NCBI GenBank assembly: GCA_031392925.1 | Contig: JANMVV010000188.1 | Coordinates: forward strand, 1-22,128 | DNA: 22,128 bases | Direction of reading: 5' to 3' | From: JAGNNV01 sp031392925 | Lineage (GTDB): Bacteria; Acidobacteriota; Vicinamibacteria; Fen-336; JAGNNV01 | In this document: positions 1 through 6,984 of the stretch, one piece after another | Layout of the letters: every line of letters starts with the position of its first letter | How positions within the stretch are numbered: the stretch's first letter is position 1 | Made by a program: the position numbers and the translations under genes | Notes under the pieces: generated by a model | Database searches by the model: none | What the model was told of the DNA's origin: nothing | The model's input: the letters and a program-made list of their open reading frames with translations, nothing else

Positions 1-438
1 CGGGCCCGCGGGCTCGAAGCTGCGTTTGAGTGGCGGCCCTCGTCCCATCTCCGGTTCCGGTCGAACTACACGTTCCAGAACAGCGAGATCGTGACCAGCA
101 CGAGCACCGATCCGCAACTCGCAGTCGGCAAAGAGCTGCGCCGGCGGCCGCGGCATCAGGGCTCGGTCACCGCGGAGGCGAGCCACGCTCGCGGAACGCT
201 GGCGGCGACAGTCGTGAGCACGGGCGAGCGCGCCGACTCGGATTTCCTCGGCATCGGTCTGACTGAGAATCCGGGGTTCACACGGCTGGATCTGCGTGCC
301 GCGGTCCGGTTAAACCCGCACGTGCGGATACTCGCTGCCCTGGAGAACGCGACCGATGCGAACTATCAGGAAGTGCTCGGTTACGCGGCACTGCCCCGGC
401 GTTTCCGCATCAGTCTTTCGCTGGACAGCGCGAAGTAG
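1..438 (+). CDS. TonB-dependent receptor, C-terminal end (5' end outside window)
   Basis: The reading frame is open from base 1 to a TAG at 436-438, giving the last 145 residues of a larger protein. The segment alternates polar and hydrophobic residues as in outer-membrane beta strands. Near the end it carries the typical receptor signature: a strand, then LENATDANYQEVLGYAALP, then the strand RRFRISLSL, matching the 'N-(L/F)-x-(D/N)-xxY-x-x-x-x-G-Y-xxPxR' end of BtuB/FecA-like barrels. TonB-dependent receptors import cobalamin, siderophores or other large ligands across the outer membrane using TonB energy. The next gene starts 8 bases later and encodes the cognate-type periplasmic binding protein, which supports a corrinoid or iron-chelate receptor. 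The protein ends in DSAK rather than on an aromatic residue, so the last strand is followed by a short polar tail. The plug domain, TonB box and any upstream riboswitch lie outside the window. Family assignment is fairly sure; the ligand is not. Confidence 0.85.
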   Translation, partial: RARGLEAAFEWRPSSHLRFRSNYTFQNSEIVTSTSTDPQLAVGKELRRRPRHQGSVTAEASHARGTLAATVVSTGERADSDFLGIGLTENPGFTRLDLRAAVRLNPHVRILAALENATDANYQEVLGYAALPRRFRISLSLDSAK

Positions 439-446
439 CAGGGTCG

Positions 447-1313
447 ATGGACTTTCTACGACTCGCCGGAGTTTCGTTCGCCCTCTGGCTTACGTTGGGG
501 CGGGGGCTCGCGACGACGGCTGCGGCCCAGGTGGCGCCAGCGCCGCAGCGCGTCGCGTCGCTGAATCTGGCGTCGGATGAAATTCTCGCGGACATTCTTC
601 CTCTCTCACGCCTCTTGGCCGTAACCGCGCTGGTCGATGAGGCGGGCACGTCCAATGCGGTCGGCCGCATCCCGCCTTCCATCGCCCGGTTTCCCAAGGT
701 CGACGTCGAGCGCCTGATCGCGCTGCGGCCCGACCTGGTGGTGGTATCCGAGTACACGGACGCCGATGTTTTGAGGGCGCTCCGGCAGTCGGGGCTCAAG
801 GTCCACCGGATGACCGGCCTCGACTCCCTCGAAGGATTCAGACGCGCGCTGCTCGAACTCGGCGACGTCGTGGGCGAAAAGGAACGAGCCGCGACACTCG
901 CCGCGGATTTCGACGCCCGGCTCGACGATATAGACCGCCGGATTCAGGGCACTCAGAGGCCCCGGCTGCTGTACTGGGCCAGCGGTTTCACCGCGGGCTC
1001 GAAGACCGCGTTCGACGCGCTCATCCGGTGCGGCGGAGGCGAGAACTCCGCGTCGCTCGCCGGCATCAGCGGCATCACCCCGCTGGGGGCCGAACGCGCC
1101 TACGGCCTCGACCCGGACTGGCTCTTCATCGGCTCTCACACCACCACGTCGAGGGAGATTCACGAACACCCGCTGCTGTCGCGGATGCGCGCGGTGAAGG
1201 CCGGCCATATCGTGGAGATGCCGACCGAACTCCTGGTGGCCCTCAATCACCACGCCGCAGCTTCATGCGAGTTCATGGCGAAGGCACTCCACCCGGAGAA
1301 GTTCGCGAGGTGA
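447..1313 (+). CDS. Periplasmic substrate-binding protein of a BtuF/FecB-type ABC importer
   Basis: This 288-residue protein begins with a hydrophobic export signal (about residues 3-28, probable cleavage after the Ala-Ala-Ala-Gln stretch). A class III helical-backbone binding protein follows. The N-terminal lobe opens with RVASLNLASDEILADI, the standard 'R-V-x-S-L-x-x-x-x-T/D-E' strand-helix of BtuF/FhuD, and 'VERLIALRPDLVVVSEY' is the family's middle landmark. The C-terminal lobe contains LLYWASGFTAGSKTAFDALIRCGG and ends in a helix with NHHAAASCEFMAKALHP. The expected role is to capture a corrinoid or ferric siderophore in the periplasm and deliver it to the permease encoded next. Its TGA overlaps the permease GTG in a GTGA tetranucleotide, so translation is probably coupled. 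The start ATG lies 8 bases after the receptor stop, with only a modest CAGGG ribosome site. BtuF is more likely than a siderophore binder because of the short BtuB-like neighbour, but the substrate cannot be proven here. Confidence 0.85.
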   Translation: MDFLRLAGVSFALWLTLGRGLATTAAAQVAPAPQRVASLNLASDEILADILPLSRLLAVTALVDEAGTSNAVGRIPPSIARFPKVDVERLIALRPDLVVVSEYTDADVLRALRQSGLKVHRMTGLDSLEGFRRALLELGDVVGEKERAATLAADFDARLDDIDRRIQGTQRPRLLYWASGFTAGSKTAFDALIRCGGGENSASLAGISGITPLGAERAYGLDPDWLFIGSHTTTSREIHEHPLLSRMRAVKAGHIVEMPTELLVALNHHAAASCEFMAKALHPEKFAR

Positions 1314-2320
1314 GCGCGTCCAGGGTGACGGGCCTGCTCGCTCTCGGGCTCGTCGTCTCGATCACGGCCGCCTTGTGTCTCGGCACGGTGCGGTACACGG
1401 CGTTGGACCTCGTCACCGAGGGCCTTCGGGGCCTTGGATTGACATCGGCGCCTGCGCTGGACGAGGCGCGGACCATCATCCTCGGCGAGATACGCCTCCC
1501 CCGCGTGTTGCTCGCCGCTCTGATCGGCGGCGCGCTCGCTCTCACCGGCGCGTTGCTTCAGGCCGTGTTCCAGAACCCCATGGCCGACGCCTCCCTGCTC
1601 GGAGTGGGCTCGGGCGCGGCGCTGGGCGCGGTCATCGCGGTGAAGCTCGGCTGGTCGTTCGACATCTTCCTCGCCCTGCCCGCCGCGGCCTTCGCGGGTG
1701 CTCTGGGAGCGGCCCTCATCGTGTACCTGGTGGCCGAGAACATGCGCTCGTCGTCCCTGACTTCGCTGATCCTCACCGGTCTCGCGGTCAGCGCCTTTCT
1801 GTCCGGCGTCACCTCGATCGTGCTCATCGCGTCGGAAGAGTTCCGGGTCCGCACCGTCTTCTTCTGGCTCGCCGGCGGACTCGAAGGCCGCGGTTACGTT
1901 CATCTCGGCATTGCGGGCGCGTTGATCGTTCCGGCCTGCCTCGCCGCGGCCACCCTCCATCGTCCTCTCGACCTGCTCCTCCTCGGCGACACGGAGGCGC
2001 GCGCGCTCGGACTGAACGTGCCTCGGATGCGTCTGGTGCTCCTCGCCCTCGCCGCCCTGCTCTCGGGCGCCACCACGTCGATCGCCGGGTCGGTTCCTTT
2101 CGTGGGCCTGATGGCCCCTCACGCGATGCGCGGGCTCGTGGGCCCCCGGTCGTCCCGGCTCCTGCCCGCCGCCTTTCTCGCCGGCGCAATCCTGGTCGTC
2201 CTCTCCGATCTGGCCGCGCGAGGGATTTCCGATCGCTACGATCTGCCCCTCGGCGCGATCACGTCGCTCTCGGGAGCGCCGTATCTGATCCACATCCTGC
2301 GACGCACGGAGCGCGGATGA
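1310..2320 (+). CDS. FecCD/BtuC-type ABC transporter permease
   Basis: This is the inner-membrane channel subunit of the importer, 336 residues with about ten hydrophobic helices. The GTG at 1310 is chosen because it overlaps the binding protein's stop (GTGA at 1310-1313) and begins just before the first membrane helix (residues about 7-25). The open frame extends further upstream only as arginine-rich shadow of the previous gene. Family landmarks are ALIGGALALTGALLQAVFQNPMADASLLG (the Q-x-x-x-x-NP-(L/M)-A-x-P/A-x-x-L-G motif), FVGLMAPHAMRGLVGPRSSRLLPA around residues 264-286, which forms the loop contacting the ATPase, and LPLGAITSLSGAPYLIHILRR at the C-terminus. Two copies normally assemble with two ATPases. 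Its TGA overlaps the ATPase ATG (ATGA at 2317-2320), indicating a single transcript with coupled translation. Family certain; substrate shared with the binding protein. Confidence 0.93.
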   Translation: MSASRVTGLLALGLVVSITAALCLGTVRYTALDLVTEGLRGLGLTSAPALDEARTIILGEIRLPRVLLAALIGGALALTGALLQAVFQNPMADASLLGVGSGAALGAVIAVKLGWSFDIFLALPAAAFAGALGAALIVYLVAENMRSSSLTSLILTGLAVSAFLSGVTSIVLIASEEFRVRTVFFWLAGGLEGRGYVHLGIAGALIVPACLAAATLHRPLDLLLLGDTEARALGLNVPRMRLVLLALAALLSGATTSIAGSVPFVGLMAPHAMRGLVGPRSSRLLPAAFLAGAILVVLSDLAARGISDRYDLPLGAITSLSGAPYLIHILRRTERG

Positions 2321-3114
2321 GCGACTCCCATCTCCTCGCCATCGCGGACTTGAGCGTCCGCCGCGGTTCGCGAGACGTGGTACGCCACGTCTCGATGAGC
2401 GTCAACGCTTCCGAGCGTGTGGCTCTCGTCGGCCCCAACGCGGCGGGAAAGTCGACTCTCCTCTCCGCCATCGCCGGCATTCTTCCGCCATCGGGGGGTG
2501 AGATCCATCTCGCCGGACAATCCCTCGCAGCCTTCTCGAGCCGCGAGATCGCGCGGGCCATAGCCCTCGTGGTGGCTCTGCACGAAGGAGCGCCGAAACT
2601 GTCTGTGCTCGAGAGCACCGAGCTGGGGCGCTATCCCCACACGGGTCCCTTTCAGAGTCTTTCTCTTCACGATCACGACGCCGTGACCCGGGCAATCGCT
2701 GAGACCTGTCTTCAGGAACTCGCGGATCGGAGCCTGGGCTCGCTCTCCGCGGGAGAGCGGCAGCGCGCCCTGGTCGCTCGCGCCCTGGCCCAGGAACCGA
2801 AGCTCCTGCTTCTGGACGAGCCGTCGGCTCATCTCGACATCGGCCATGGCCTGGATCTGTTCGCCCTGCTCACCACCATCGCCGCCCGCGGTGTGGCGAT
2901 CGTCGCAGTGATACACGACCTCGTCGCCGCCGCACGGTGGGCCACCCGGATGATCGTGCTTCACGGCGGACAGATCATCGACGACGGACCGCCCGCGGCG
3001 GTCATGAAGGGAGAGGCTCTGGGACGAGCCTTCGGCGTCACGGCGTCCGAGGCCCGCTCTCTCGACAACGCCTCCGCCTCCACCTGGCGCTTCGAAAGAC
3101 GGCTGGGGGGCTAG
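2317..3114 (+). CDS. ABC importer ATPase (BtuD/FecE/HmuV type) with an atypical Q-loop
   Basis: This 265-residue nucleotide-binding subunit powers the BtuC-like permease. Visible motifs are Walker A GPNAAGKST (residues 39-47), signature LSAGERQ (143-149), Walker B LLLLDE (163-168, catalytic Glu168), D-loop SAHLD and the switch histidine in VIHDL (His200). The start ATG sits in the ATGA overlap with the permease. The oddity is the Q-loop. Relatives read A-L-x-P-Q at the end of this strand, but here the sequence is ALVVAL, so the glutamine that coordinates magnesium and couples to the permease is replaced by Ala87. The downstream ELGRYPH motif of the subfamily is intact at about 102-108, so alignment of this region is secure. 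The gene ends the operon; the next gene starts 86 bases later after a C-rich stretch. Loss of the Q-loop residue could mean impaired or altered coupling; the other catalytic residues look functional. Confidence 0.93.
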   Translation: MSDSHLLAIADLSVRRGSRDVVRHVSMSVNASERVALVGPNAAGKSTLLSAIAGILPPSGGEIHLAGQSLAAFSSREIARAIALVVALHEGAPKLSVLESTELGRYPHTGPFQSLSLHDHDAVTRAIAETCLQELADRSLGSLSAGERQRALVARALAQEPKLLLLDEPSAHLDIGHGLDLFALLTTIAARGVAIVAVIHDLVAAARWATRMIVLHGGQIIDDGPPAAVMKGEALGRAFGVTASEARSLDNASASTWRFERRLGG

Positions 3115-3176
3115 CCGTCTCTCTGGCCTGGTCGTGGAAGCAACCCCCGCCCCCCACTACCAACCCCGCGGCGGCC

Positions 3177-3197
3177 GTGTATGTATAAAATGCACAC
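3177..3197 (+). promoter_or_regulatory. Candidate promoter -10 box and imperfect operator of the toxin-antitoxin pair
   Basis: An AT-rich TATAAA at 3184-3189 stands out in very GC-rich surroundings and lies 11 bases before the antitoxin ATG. With usual spacing, transcription would start near 3196-3198, giving almost no 5' leader, and no Shine-Dalgarno sequence is present between box and ATG. GTGT (3177-3180) and ACAC (3194-3197) flank the box as short inverted arms. Antitoxins of the AbrB/MazE fold commonly bind palindromes over their own promoter, so this may be the autoregulatory operator. No good -35 element is visible; the site is inferred. Confidence 0.45.
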
Positions 3198-3200
3198 GCT

Positions 3201-3446
3201 ATGGAAAGACAACTCGTTCAGGCCGGTGGCTCTCTCGCTGTGACCCTCCCCGCGGAGATCGTGAAGGAGTTCAAGCTCAAGAAGGGCATGTCGGTCGATG
3301 TGACCATTCATCCCCAGACCCGGGCCGTTACCATCCGTCCCGGAGTCAAGCTGTTCGAGGAGGGCAAGGTCACGAAGCGCTTCGAAACGCTCTCGGGAGC
3401 CATCATGAGCAAGTACGAGGACGCGTTCGCCGAGCTGGCCAAGTGA
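3201..3446 (+). CDS. AbrB/MazE-fold antitoxin of a toxin-antitoxin pair
   Basis: This small protein (81 residues) has the SpoVT-AbrB swapped-hairpin DNA-binding domain at residues 1-47: ERQLVQAGGSLAVTLPAEIV, then an acidic/basic helix, then KKGMSVDVTIHPQTRAVTIRPG. The 'G-S-L-A-V-T-L-P-x-x-I/V' core is the family hallmark. The remaining 35 residues (LFEEGKVTKRFETLSGAIMSKYEDAFAELAK) form an amphipathic tail of the sort that wraps around the partner toxin and masks its active site. The gene is followed immediately by a Doc-fold toxin that starts inside its stop codon. It probably neutralises the toxin and represses the shared promoter through the operator-like site just upstream. A chromosomal regulator of the AbrB class is less likely given the gene coupling. 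Confidence 0.85.
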   Translation: MERQLVQAGGSLAVTLPAEIVKEFKLKKGMSVDVTIHPQTRAVTIRPGVKLFEEGKVTKRFETLSGAIMSKYEDAFAELAK

Positions 3447-3832
3447 CCGAGTATCTCGGGCTCGACCAGATTCTCCACCTTCATCGCATCCAGATCAGTC
3501 GCTTCGGCGGATCCAAGGGACTGCGAGATCGGAGGGGGCTTCAGTCGGCGGTCGCTCGCCCGCAGATGACCTTTGGGGGAGAAGACCTGTATCCGGAGAT
3601 CCCCGACAAGGCGGCCGCTCTCATGCATTCCCTCGTGATGAACCATCCCTTCCTCGACGGAAACAAGACGGTGGGGGCGCACGCGGCCATCGCGTTCCTG
3701 ATCGCGAACGGCTTTTCGCCCGAGTTTTCTCCCGCTGAACTCGTCAAGGTGACACTGGCGACCGCGATGGGCGAAATGAGCGCCGAAGCGCTCGCCATCT
3801 GGATCAGGCAGCGGAGCCGGGAAGCCGACTAG
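3443..3832 (+). CDS. Doc-family (Fic-fold) toxin
   Basis: Starting at a GTG that overlaps the antitoxin stop (GTGA, 3443-3446), this gives 129 residues, the usual Doc length of about 125. The N-terminal helix YLGLDQILHLHRIQISRFGG and the stretch GLRDRRGLQSAVARPQMTFGGEDLYP are standard for death-on-curing proteins. The catalytic motif is HPFLDGNKT within KAAALMHSLVMNHPFLDGNKTVGAHAAIAFL. Doc proteins phosphorylate elongation factor EF-Tu and stop translation. Here the usual basic residue after NK (NKR) is threonine, which may affect nucleotide binding or indicate a diverged subgroup. Doc is classically paired with Phd; here the partner is AbrB/MazE-like, a known but less common combination. The longer open frame upstream of 3443 is antitoxin shadow and was excluded. 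Confidence 0.85.
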   Translation: MTEYLGLDQILHLHRIQISRFGGSKGLRDRRGLQSAVARPQMTFGGEDLYPEIPDKAAALMHSLVMNHPFLDGNKTVGAHAAIAFLIANGFSPEFSPAELVKVTLATAMGEMSAEALAIWIRQRSREAD

Positions 3833-3854
3833 CCCGAGTTACGCCGGCTCGGGC
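3832..3854. terminator. Possible bidirectional terminator hairpin between convergent genes
   Basis: GCCCGAG (3832-3838) and CTCGGGC (3848-3854) form a perfect 7-bp stem with a 9-base loop. It lies across the point where the plus-strand toxin gene ends and the minus-strand symporter gene ends. No T-tract follows on either side, so it is not a canonical intrinsic terminator. Its position, overlapping both gene ends, is what one expects of a shared transcription barrier in GC-rich DNA. Confidence 0.35.
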
Positions 3855-5095
3855 GGTGAGGCCTCGGGGTTGTCGTTCAACACCCCTTCCCATCTCGCCA
3901 CCACCGCCGAGGCGAGACAGTTCCCGGTCACATTCACAGCGGTGCGCGCCATGTCCATGATCGCGTCGACGCCGAGGATCACCGCCACCGGCCATTCCGG
4001 CAGACCAAACTGCGCGCAGGTTCCCAGGATGATCACGAGAGTCGCCCTTGGCACGCCCGCGACACCCTTGCTCGTGAGCATCAGGGTCACCATCATCACG
4101 ATCTGCGTGGACAGGGGCAGATCCACGTTCGCGGCCTGGGCCACGAAGATGCTGGCAAGGGCGAGGTAGAGGGTCGAGCCATCGAGGTTGAAGCTGTAAC
4201 CGGTGGGGATGACGAAGGAAACAACCTGTCGGGGGACGCCGAACTTCTCCATGTTCTCCATGGCGATAGGCAGGGCGGCCTCGGAGGCCGAGGTGGCGAA
4301 AGCAAGGCTCGCCGGCTCCCACGCCGCCGCGACAAAACGGCGAAGGTTGATCCGAAAGATGAAGGTGACCGGCACCAGGACCAGGAGCACGAAGACGATG
4401 AGGGCGCCGTAGAGCGTTCCCACGAGCAAGGCAAGATTCTTCAGTACCCCGATGCCCATCTTCCCCACGGCAAAGGCGATGGCAGCACCCACCGCAACCG
4501 GCGCGTAGTACATGACGATCCTGGTGAACTTGAACATGGTCTCGGCGATCGCCTCGATTACGGCAAGGAGCGGCTTCTTGTGTTTGTCCTCGGCCATGGC
4601 CAGTCCCATGCCGAACAACAGACTGAAGACGACGACCTGCAGGACCTGACCCTCGGCCACCGACTTCGCGATGTTGTCGGGGAAGGTGTGCAGAACGATG
4701 TCGGCGGGGCTTTGCACGGGCGGCTTCGTCATCGCCTCCGTCGCTTCGGGCTTCGAAACGCCTACTCCGGCCTTCGTGAAGTTGATCGCGGCGAGGCCGA
4801 TGAACAGGGCCAGGGTCGTGACCACCTCGAAGTAGACGATGGCCTTCAGTCCCATGCGACCGACGGCTTTGAGATTCGAGTGGCCCGCGATGCCCACCAC
4901 CAGGGTCGAGAAGATGAGAGGCGAGACGATGGTCTTGATGAGCTTCAGGAAGATCTTCGACAGAACATCCAGCGTGGTCAGGACTGCGGCGGTGGTGTCG
5001 GGGGATAGCGTCCCGCTCGCGATGAAGATGCCCACCCCCGCGCCGAAAATCATGGCCAGGACAATGGCGCCGGTAAGAGAGATCTTCATGATCAC
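3839..5095 (-). CDS. Dicarboxylate/amino acid:cation symporter (DAACS), glutamate/aspartate type
   Basis: This 418-residue polytopic protein covers the full GltPh/GltP/DctA fold. Hairpin 1 carries TSASEAALP (about 268-276), transmembrane 7 carries GYSFNLDGSTLY (299-310, equivalent to the NMDGT motif), hairpin 2 carries TSKGVAGVPR (341-350), and the last helix carries DAIMDMARTAVNVTGN (377-392). In the last helix Asp381, Arg384, Thr385 and Asn388 correspond to the GltPh residues that bind the amino group, side-chain carboxylate and sodium. DctA-type C4-dicarboxylate carriers usually lack the amino-group aspartate, so glutamate or aspartate uptake is favoured over succinate. Two ATGs (5095 and 5089) are possible. 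The gene stands alone, convergent with the toxin and divergent from the DUF1800 gene. A structured inverted repeat lies 13 bases upstream of its start and could regulate it. Confidence 0.93.
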   Translation of the reverse strand: MIMKISLTGAIVLAMIFGAGVGIFIASGTLSPDTTAAVLTTLDVLSKIFLKLIKTIVSPLIFSTLVVGIAGHSNLKAVGRMGLKAIVYFEVVTTLALFIGLAAINFTKAGVGVSKPEATEAMTKPPVQSPADIVLHTFPDNIAKSVAEGQVLQVVVFSLLFGMGLAMAEDKHKKPLLAVIEAIAETMFKFTRIVMYYAPVAVGAAIAFAVGKMGIGVLKNLALLVGTLYGALIVFVLLVLVPVTFIFRINLRRFVAAAWEPASLAFATSASEAALPIAMENMEKFGVPRQVVSFVIPTGYSFNLDGSTLYLALASIFVAQAANVDLPLSTQIVMMVTLMLTSKGVAGVPRATLVIILGTCAQFGLPEWPVAVILGVDAIMDMARTAVNVTGNCLASAVVARWEGVLNDNPEASPPEPA

Positions 5096-5107
5096 GGGAC
5101 TTTACCC

Positions 5108-5143
5108 TTGAGTCGGATCGCCCCGATCCGTCCCCCCACTCAA
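5108..5143. repeat. Nested inverted repeat in a divergent promoter region
   Basis: The inner palindrome is CGGATCG (5114-5120), CCC, CGATCCG (5124-5130), perfect over 7 bp. Immediately outside on the left is TTGAGT (5108-5113). Its perfect complement ACTCAA lies at 5138-5143 after a 7-base insertion, TCCCCCC. The thirteen left bases therefore pair completely with the right side, with one bulge. It lies between the divergent starts of the symporter (5095) and DUF1800 (5195) genes. It could be a repressor operator or a structured leader; nothing in the sequence separates these. Confidence 0.5.
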
Positions 5144-5181
5144 CCCTGGACGGCGCATCAAGGTCCAATACACATGCAGGC

Positions 5182-5187
5182 AAGGAG
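5182..5187 (+). promoter_or_regulatory. Shine-Dalgarno site that sets the DUF1800 start
   Basis: AAGGAG ends 7 bases before the ATG at 5195. No comparable site precedes the other in-frame starts at 5108 and 5174, which would also place 29 or 7 polar residues before the signal peptide. This supports 5195. Confidence 0.7.
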
Positions 5188-5194
5188 TCAGGTG

Positions 5195-6967
5195 ATGCAA
5201 CGAACAGGCTATTCCAAAACCGTTCTTCGGATGGTCCTCGCGGCCCAGATGGCGGTCCTCGGACCGGCTCCCCTGGCGACCGCCGCGCCCGAGATCACGG
5301 TCATGAGGCTCTCCAACGAGGACGCCACCGCGATCCATGTGCTGAATCGGCTGACCTTCGGACCGAGCCCCAAGGACCTGGCCCGCCTGAAGCAGATGGG
5401 AGTCAGCGCCTGGATCGACGCGCAGCTCCGTCCGTCGACCGCGGCGGACACTGCGCTCGCCACCCGCCTGGCGCCGCTCGAAACCCTGCACATGGACACC
5501 GCGGAACTGCGGGCGAAGTACGAGATTCCACCGGACGTGCGTCGGCAGATCCAGAAAGCGCGCGCCGAGAAGGACGTGGCCGAAGGAAAGACCGCTGCGG
5601 CGGATCCGGGGGAACGCTTCGAGCAGATGGATCCCAAGGCTCGTCGCGAAGAACGCGAAGCCATGGTGAAGCAGTTCCCGCAGCTCGCGAATCTCCAGGG
5701 CACCCCTCAGAAGGTGGTGCAGGAACTTCAGGCCGGCAAGGTCCTGCGCGCGGCCTACGCCGAACGCCAGCTCGACGAGTTGATGGCGGACTTCTGGTTC
5801 AACCACTTCAACGTCTTCGCGCGCAAGGGTCCGGTGGAGTTCATGGTCGGCGACTACGAGCGCGGCATTCGCGAACGTTCCTTTGGAAAGTTCGAGGATC
5901 TGCTCGTGGCCGTGGCCCAGAGCCCGGCCATGCTCTTCTATCTCGACAACTGGCAGTCCACGGATCCGAACTTCTCGCCTCGAGACCTCTACCGTCAGCA
6001 GGGGATGGGCGGACGCCCGCGGCCCAATGGCAACCGACCGCGGACCGAAGGCGCCGGCAGGAACGGGGCCAAGCAACCGCCGAAGAGGACGTTCGGCATC
6101 AACGAGAACTACGCGCGCGAGCTGATGGAGCTTCACACCCTCGGCGTCGAGGGCGGATACACCCAGGCCGACGTCATCGAGGTCGCGAAGGCGTTCACGG
6201 GCTGGACCATCCTCGGCGAAGGCCCGGGCGGACCCCGCCGCAACCAGGAATCGCGCTTCGCCTTCGCCGAGCCGGCCCACCTGAAGGGCGACAAGCGCGT
6301 TCTCGGCGTCACCATCAGGAATGGCGGCGAGAAGGAAGGACTCGAGATCCTGCACCTGCTGGCTACTCATCCCTCCACCGCAAAGTTCATTTCGGGGAAG
6401 CTGGTTCGTCGGTTCGTCGCCGACAATCCGCCTCAGGCCCTCGTCGATCGCGCGGCTGCAACCTTCACGAAGACCGGCGGAGACATTCGTGAAGTCATGC
6501 GCACCATACTCACCTCCGAGGAGTTCCTGGGACCCGCGTATCGCTCCGCGAAGGTGAAGACACCCTTCGAGTTCGTGGTGAGTTCGGTTCGCGCCTCCGG
6601 AGCCGAGGTGCGGAATCCCCGCGTGCTGGCCGACAAGATCAGCGCCATGGGGATGCCGCTCTATCTCCAGCAGCCCCCCACCGGCTACAAGGACACCGCC
6701 GAGGAATGGGTCTCGACCACGTCCCTCCTCGAACGCATGAACTTCGCCCTGGATCTTTCGGCCGGACGCGTGCGCGGCGTCTCTGTGGACACGCGGTCTC
6801 TGAACAACCAGACCGCGACCCTCGACTCCGTCGCCGCGCAGATCCTCCCGGGCGGTCTCTCGCCCAAGTCCAAGGAGACGCTGGAAGCGGAGGCGAAGAA
6901 AGACGGCAACGATGCGGCGAAGCTCGTCGGCCTCGTTCTCGGTTCGCCCGAATTCCAGCGGAAGTAG
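5195..6967 (+). CDS. DUF1800 family exported protein
   Basis: The start at 5195 is set by a strong AAGGAG site and gives 590 residues with a Sec-type signal peptide (basic MQRTGYSKTVLR, hydrophobic to about 24, cleavage near ATA-A at 28-31). DUF1800 landmarks follow in order: HVLNRLTFGPSPKDLARL near 48-65, FWFNHFNVF near 200-208, NENYARELMELHTLGV at 303-318, and YTQADVIEVAKAFTGW next. Later come the TSEEF and PFEFVVSSVRA segments. A Gly/Pro/Arg-rich insertion (about 270-297) precedes the conserved NENYAREL helix, as is common in the family. The biochemical function is unknown. The protein is almost always encoded beside a DUF1501 protein, as here (17 bases between stop and next ATG), and the two are thought to act together outside the cytoplasm. 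No catalytic residues can be named. The family call is firm, the function open. Confidence 0.92.
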   Translation: MQRTGYSKTVLRMVLAAQMAVLGPAPLATAAPEITVMRLSNEDATAIHVLNRLTFGPSPKDLARLKQMGVSAWIDAQLRPSTAADTALATRLAPLETLHMDTAELRAKYEIPPDVRRQIQKARAEKDVAEGKTAAADPGERFEQMDPKARREEREAMVKQFPQLANLQGTPQKVVQELQAGKVLRAAYAERQLDELMADFWFNHFNVFARKGPVEFMVGDYERGIRERSFGKFEDLLVAVAQSPAMLFYLDNWQSTDPNFSPRDLYRQQGMGGRPRPNGNRPRTEGAGRNGAKQPPKRTFGINENYARELMELHTLGVEGGYTQADVIEVAKAFTGWTILGEGPGGPRRNQESRFAFAEPAHLKGDKRVLGVTIRNGGEKEGLEILHLLATHPSTAKFISGKLVRRFVADNPPQALVDRAAATFTKTGGDIREVMRTILTSEEFLGPAYRSAKVKTPFEFVVSSVRASGAEVRNPRVLADKISAMGMPLYLQQPPTGYKDTAEEWVSTTSLLERMNFALDLSAGRVRGVSVDTRSLNNQTATLDSVAAQILPGGLSPKSKETLEAEAKKDGNDAAKLVGLVLGSPEFQRK

Positions 6968-6984
6968 CTCCCGAGGAGAACGCC

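Noticed and set aside
1028..1309. Upstream extension of the permease frame
   Set aside because: It overlaps the binding-protein gene, is arginine-rich shadow sequence, and lacks a ribosome site.
1247..2293. Long minus-strand open frame opposite the permease
   Set aside because: Composition is dominated by Arg, Gly, Glu and Gln, as expected from the complement of a GC-rich membrane-protein gene; no motif or ribosome site.
3134..3442. Long version of the Doc toxin beginning at 3134
   Set aside because: The extra part is a shadow of the antitoxin gene and has no family similarity; the GTG at 3443 gives the normal Doc length.
3839..5095. C4-dicarboxylate carrier DctA
   Set aside because: The last-helix motif has Asp381 with Arg384, the pattern of amino-acid carriers, whereas DctA-type proteins usually lack this Asp; substrate remains unproven.
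5108..5194. N-terminal extension of the DUF1800 protein from 5108
   Set aside because: It would place 29 polar residues before a good signal peptide and run through the inverted repeat; the AAGGAG site fits the ATG at 5195.
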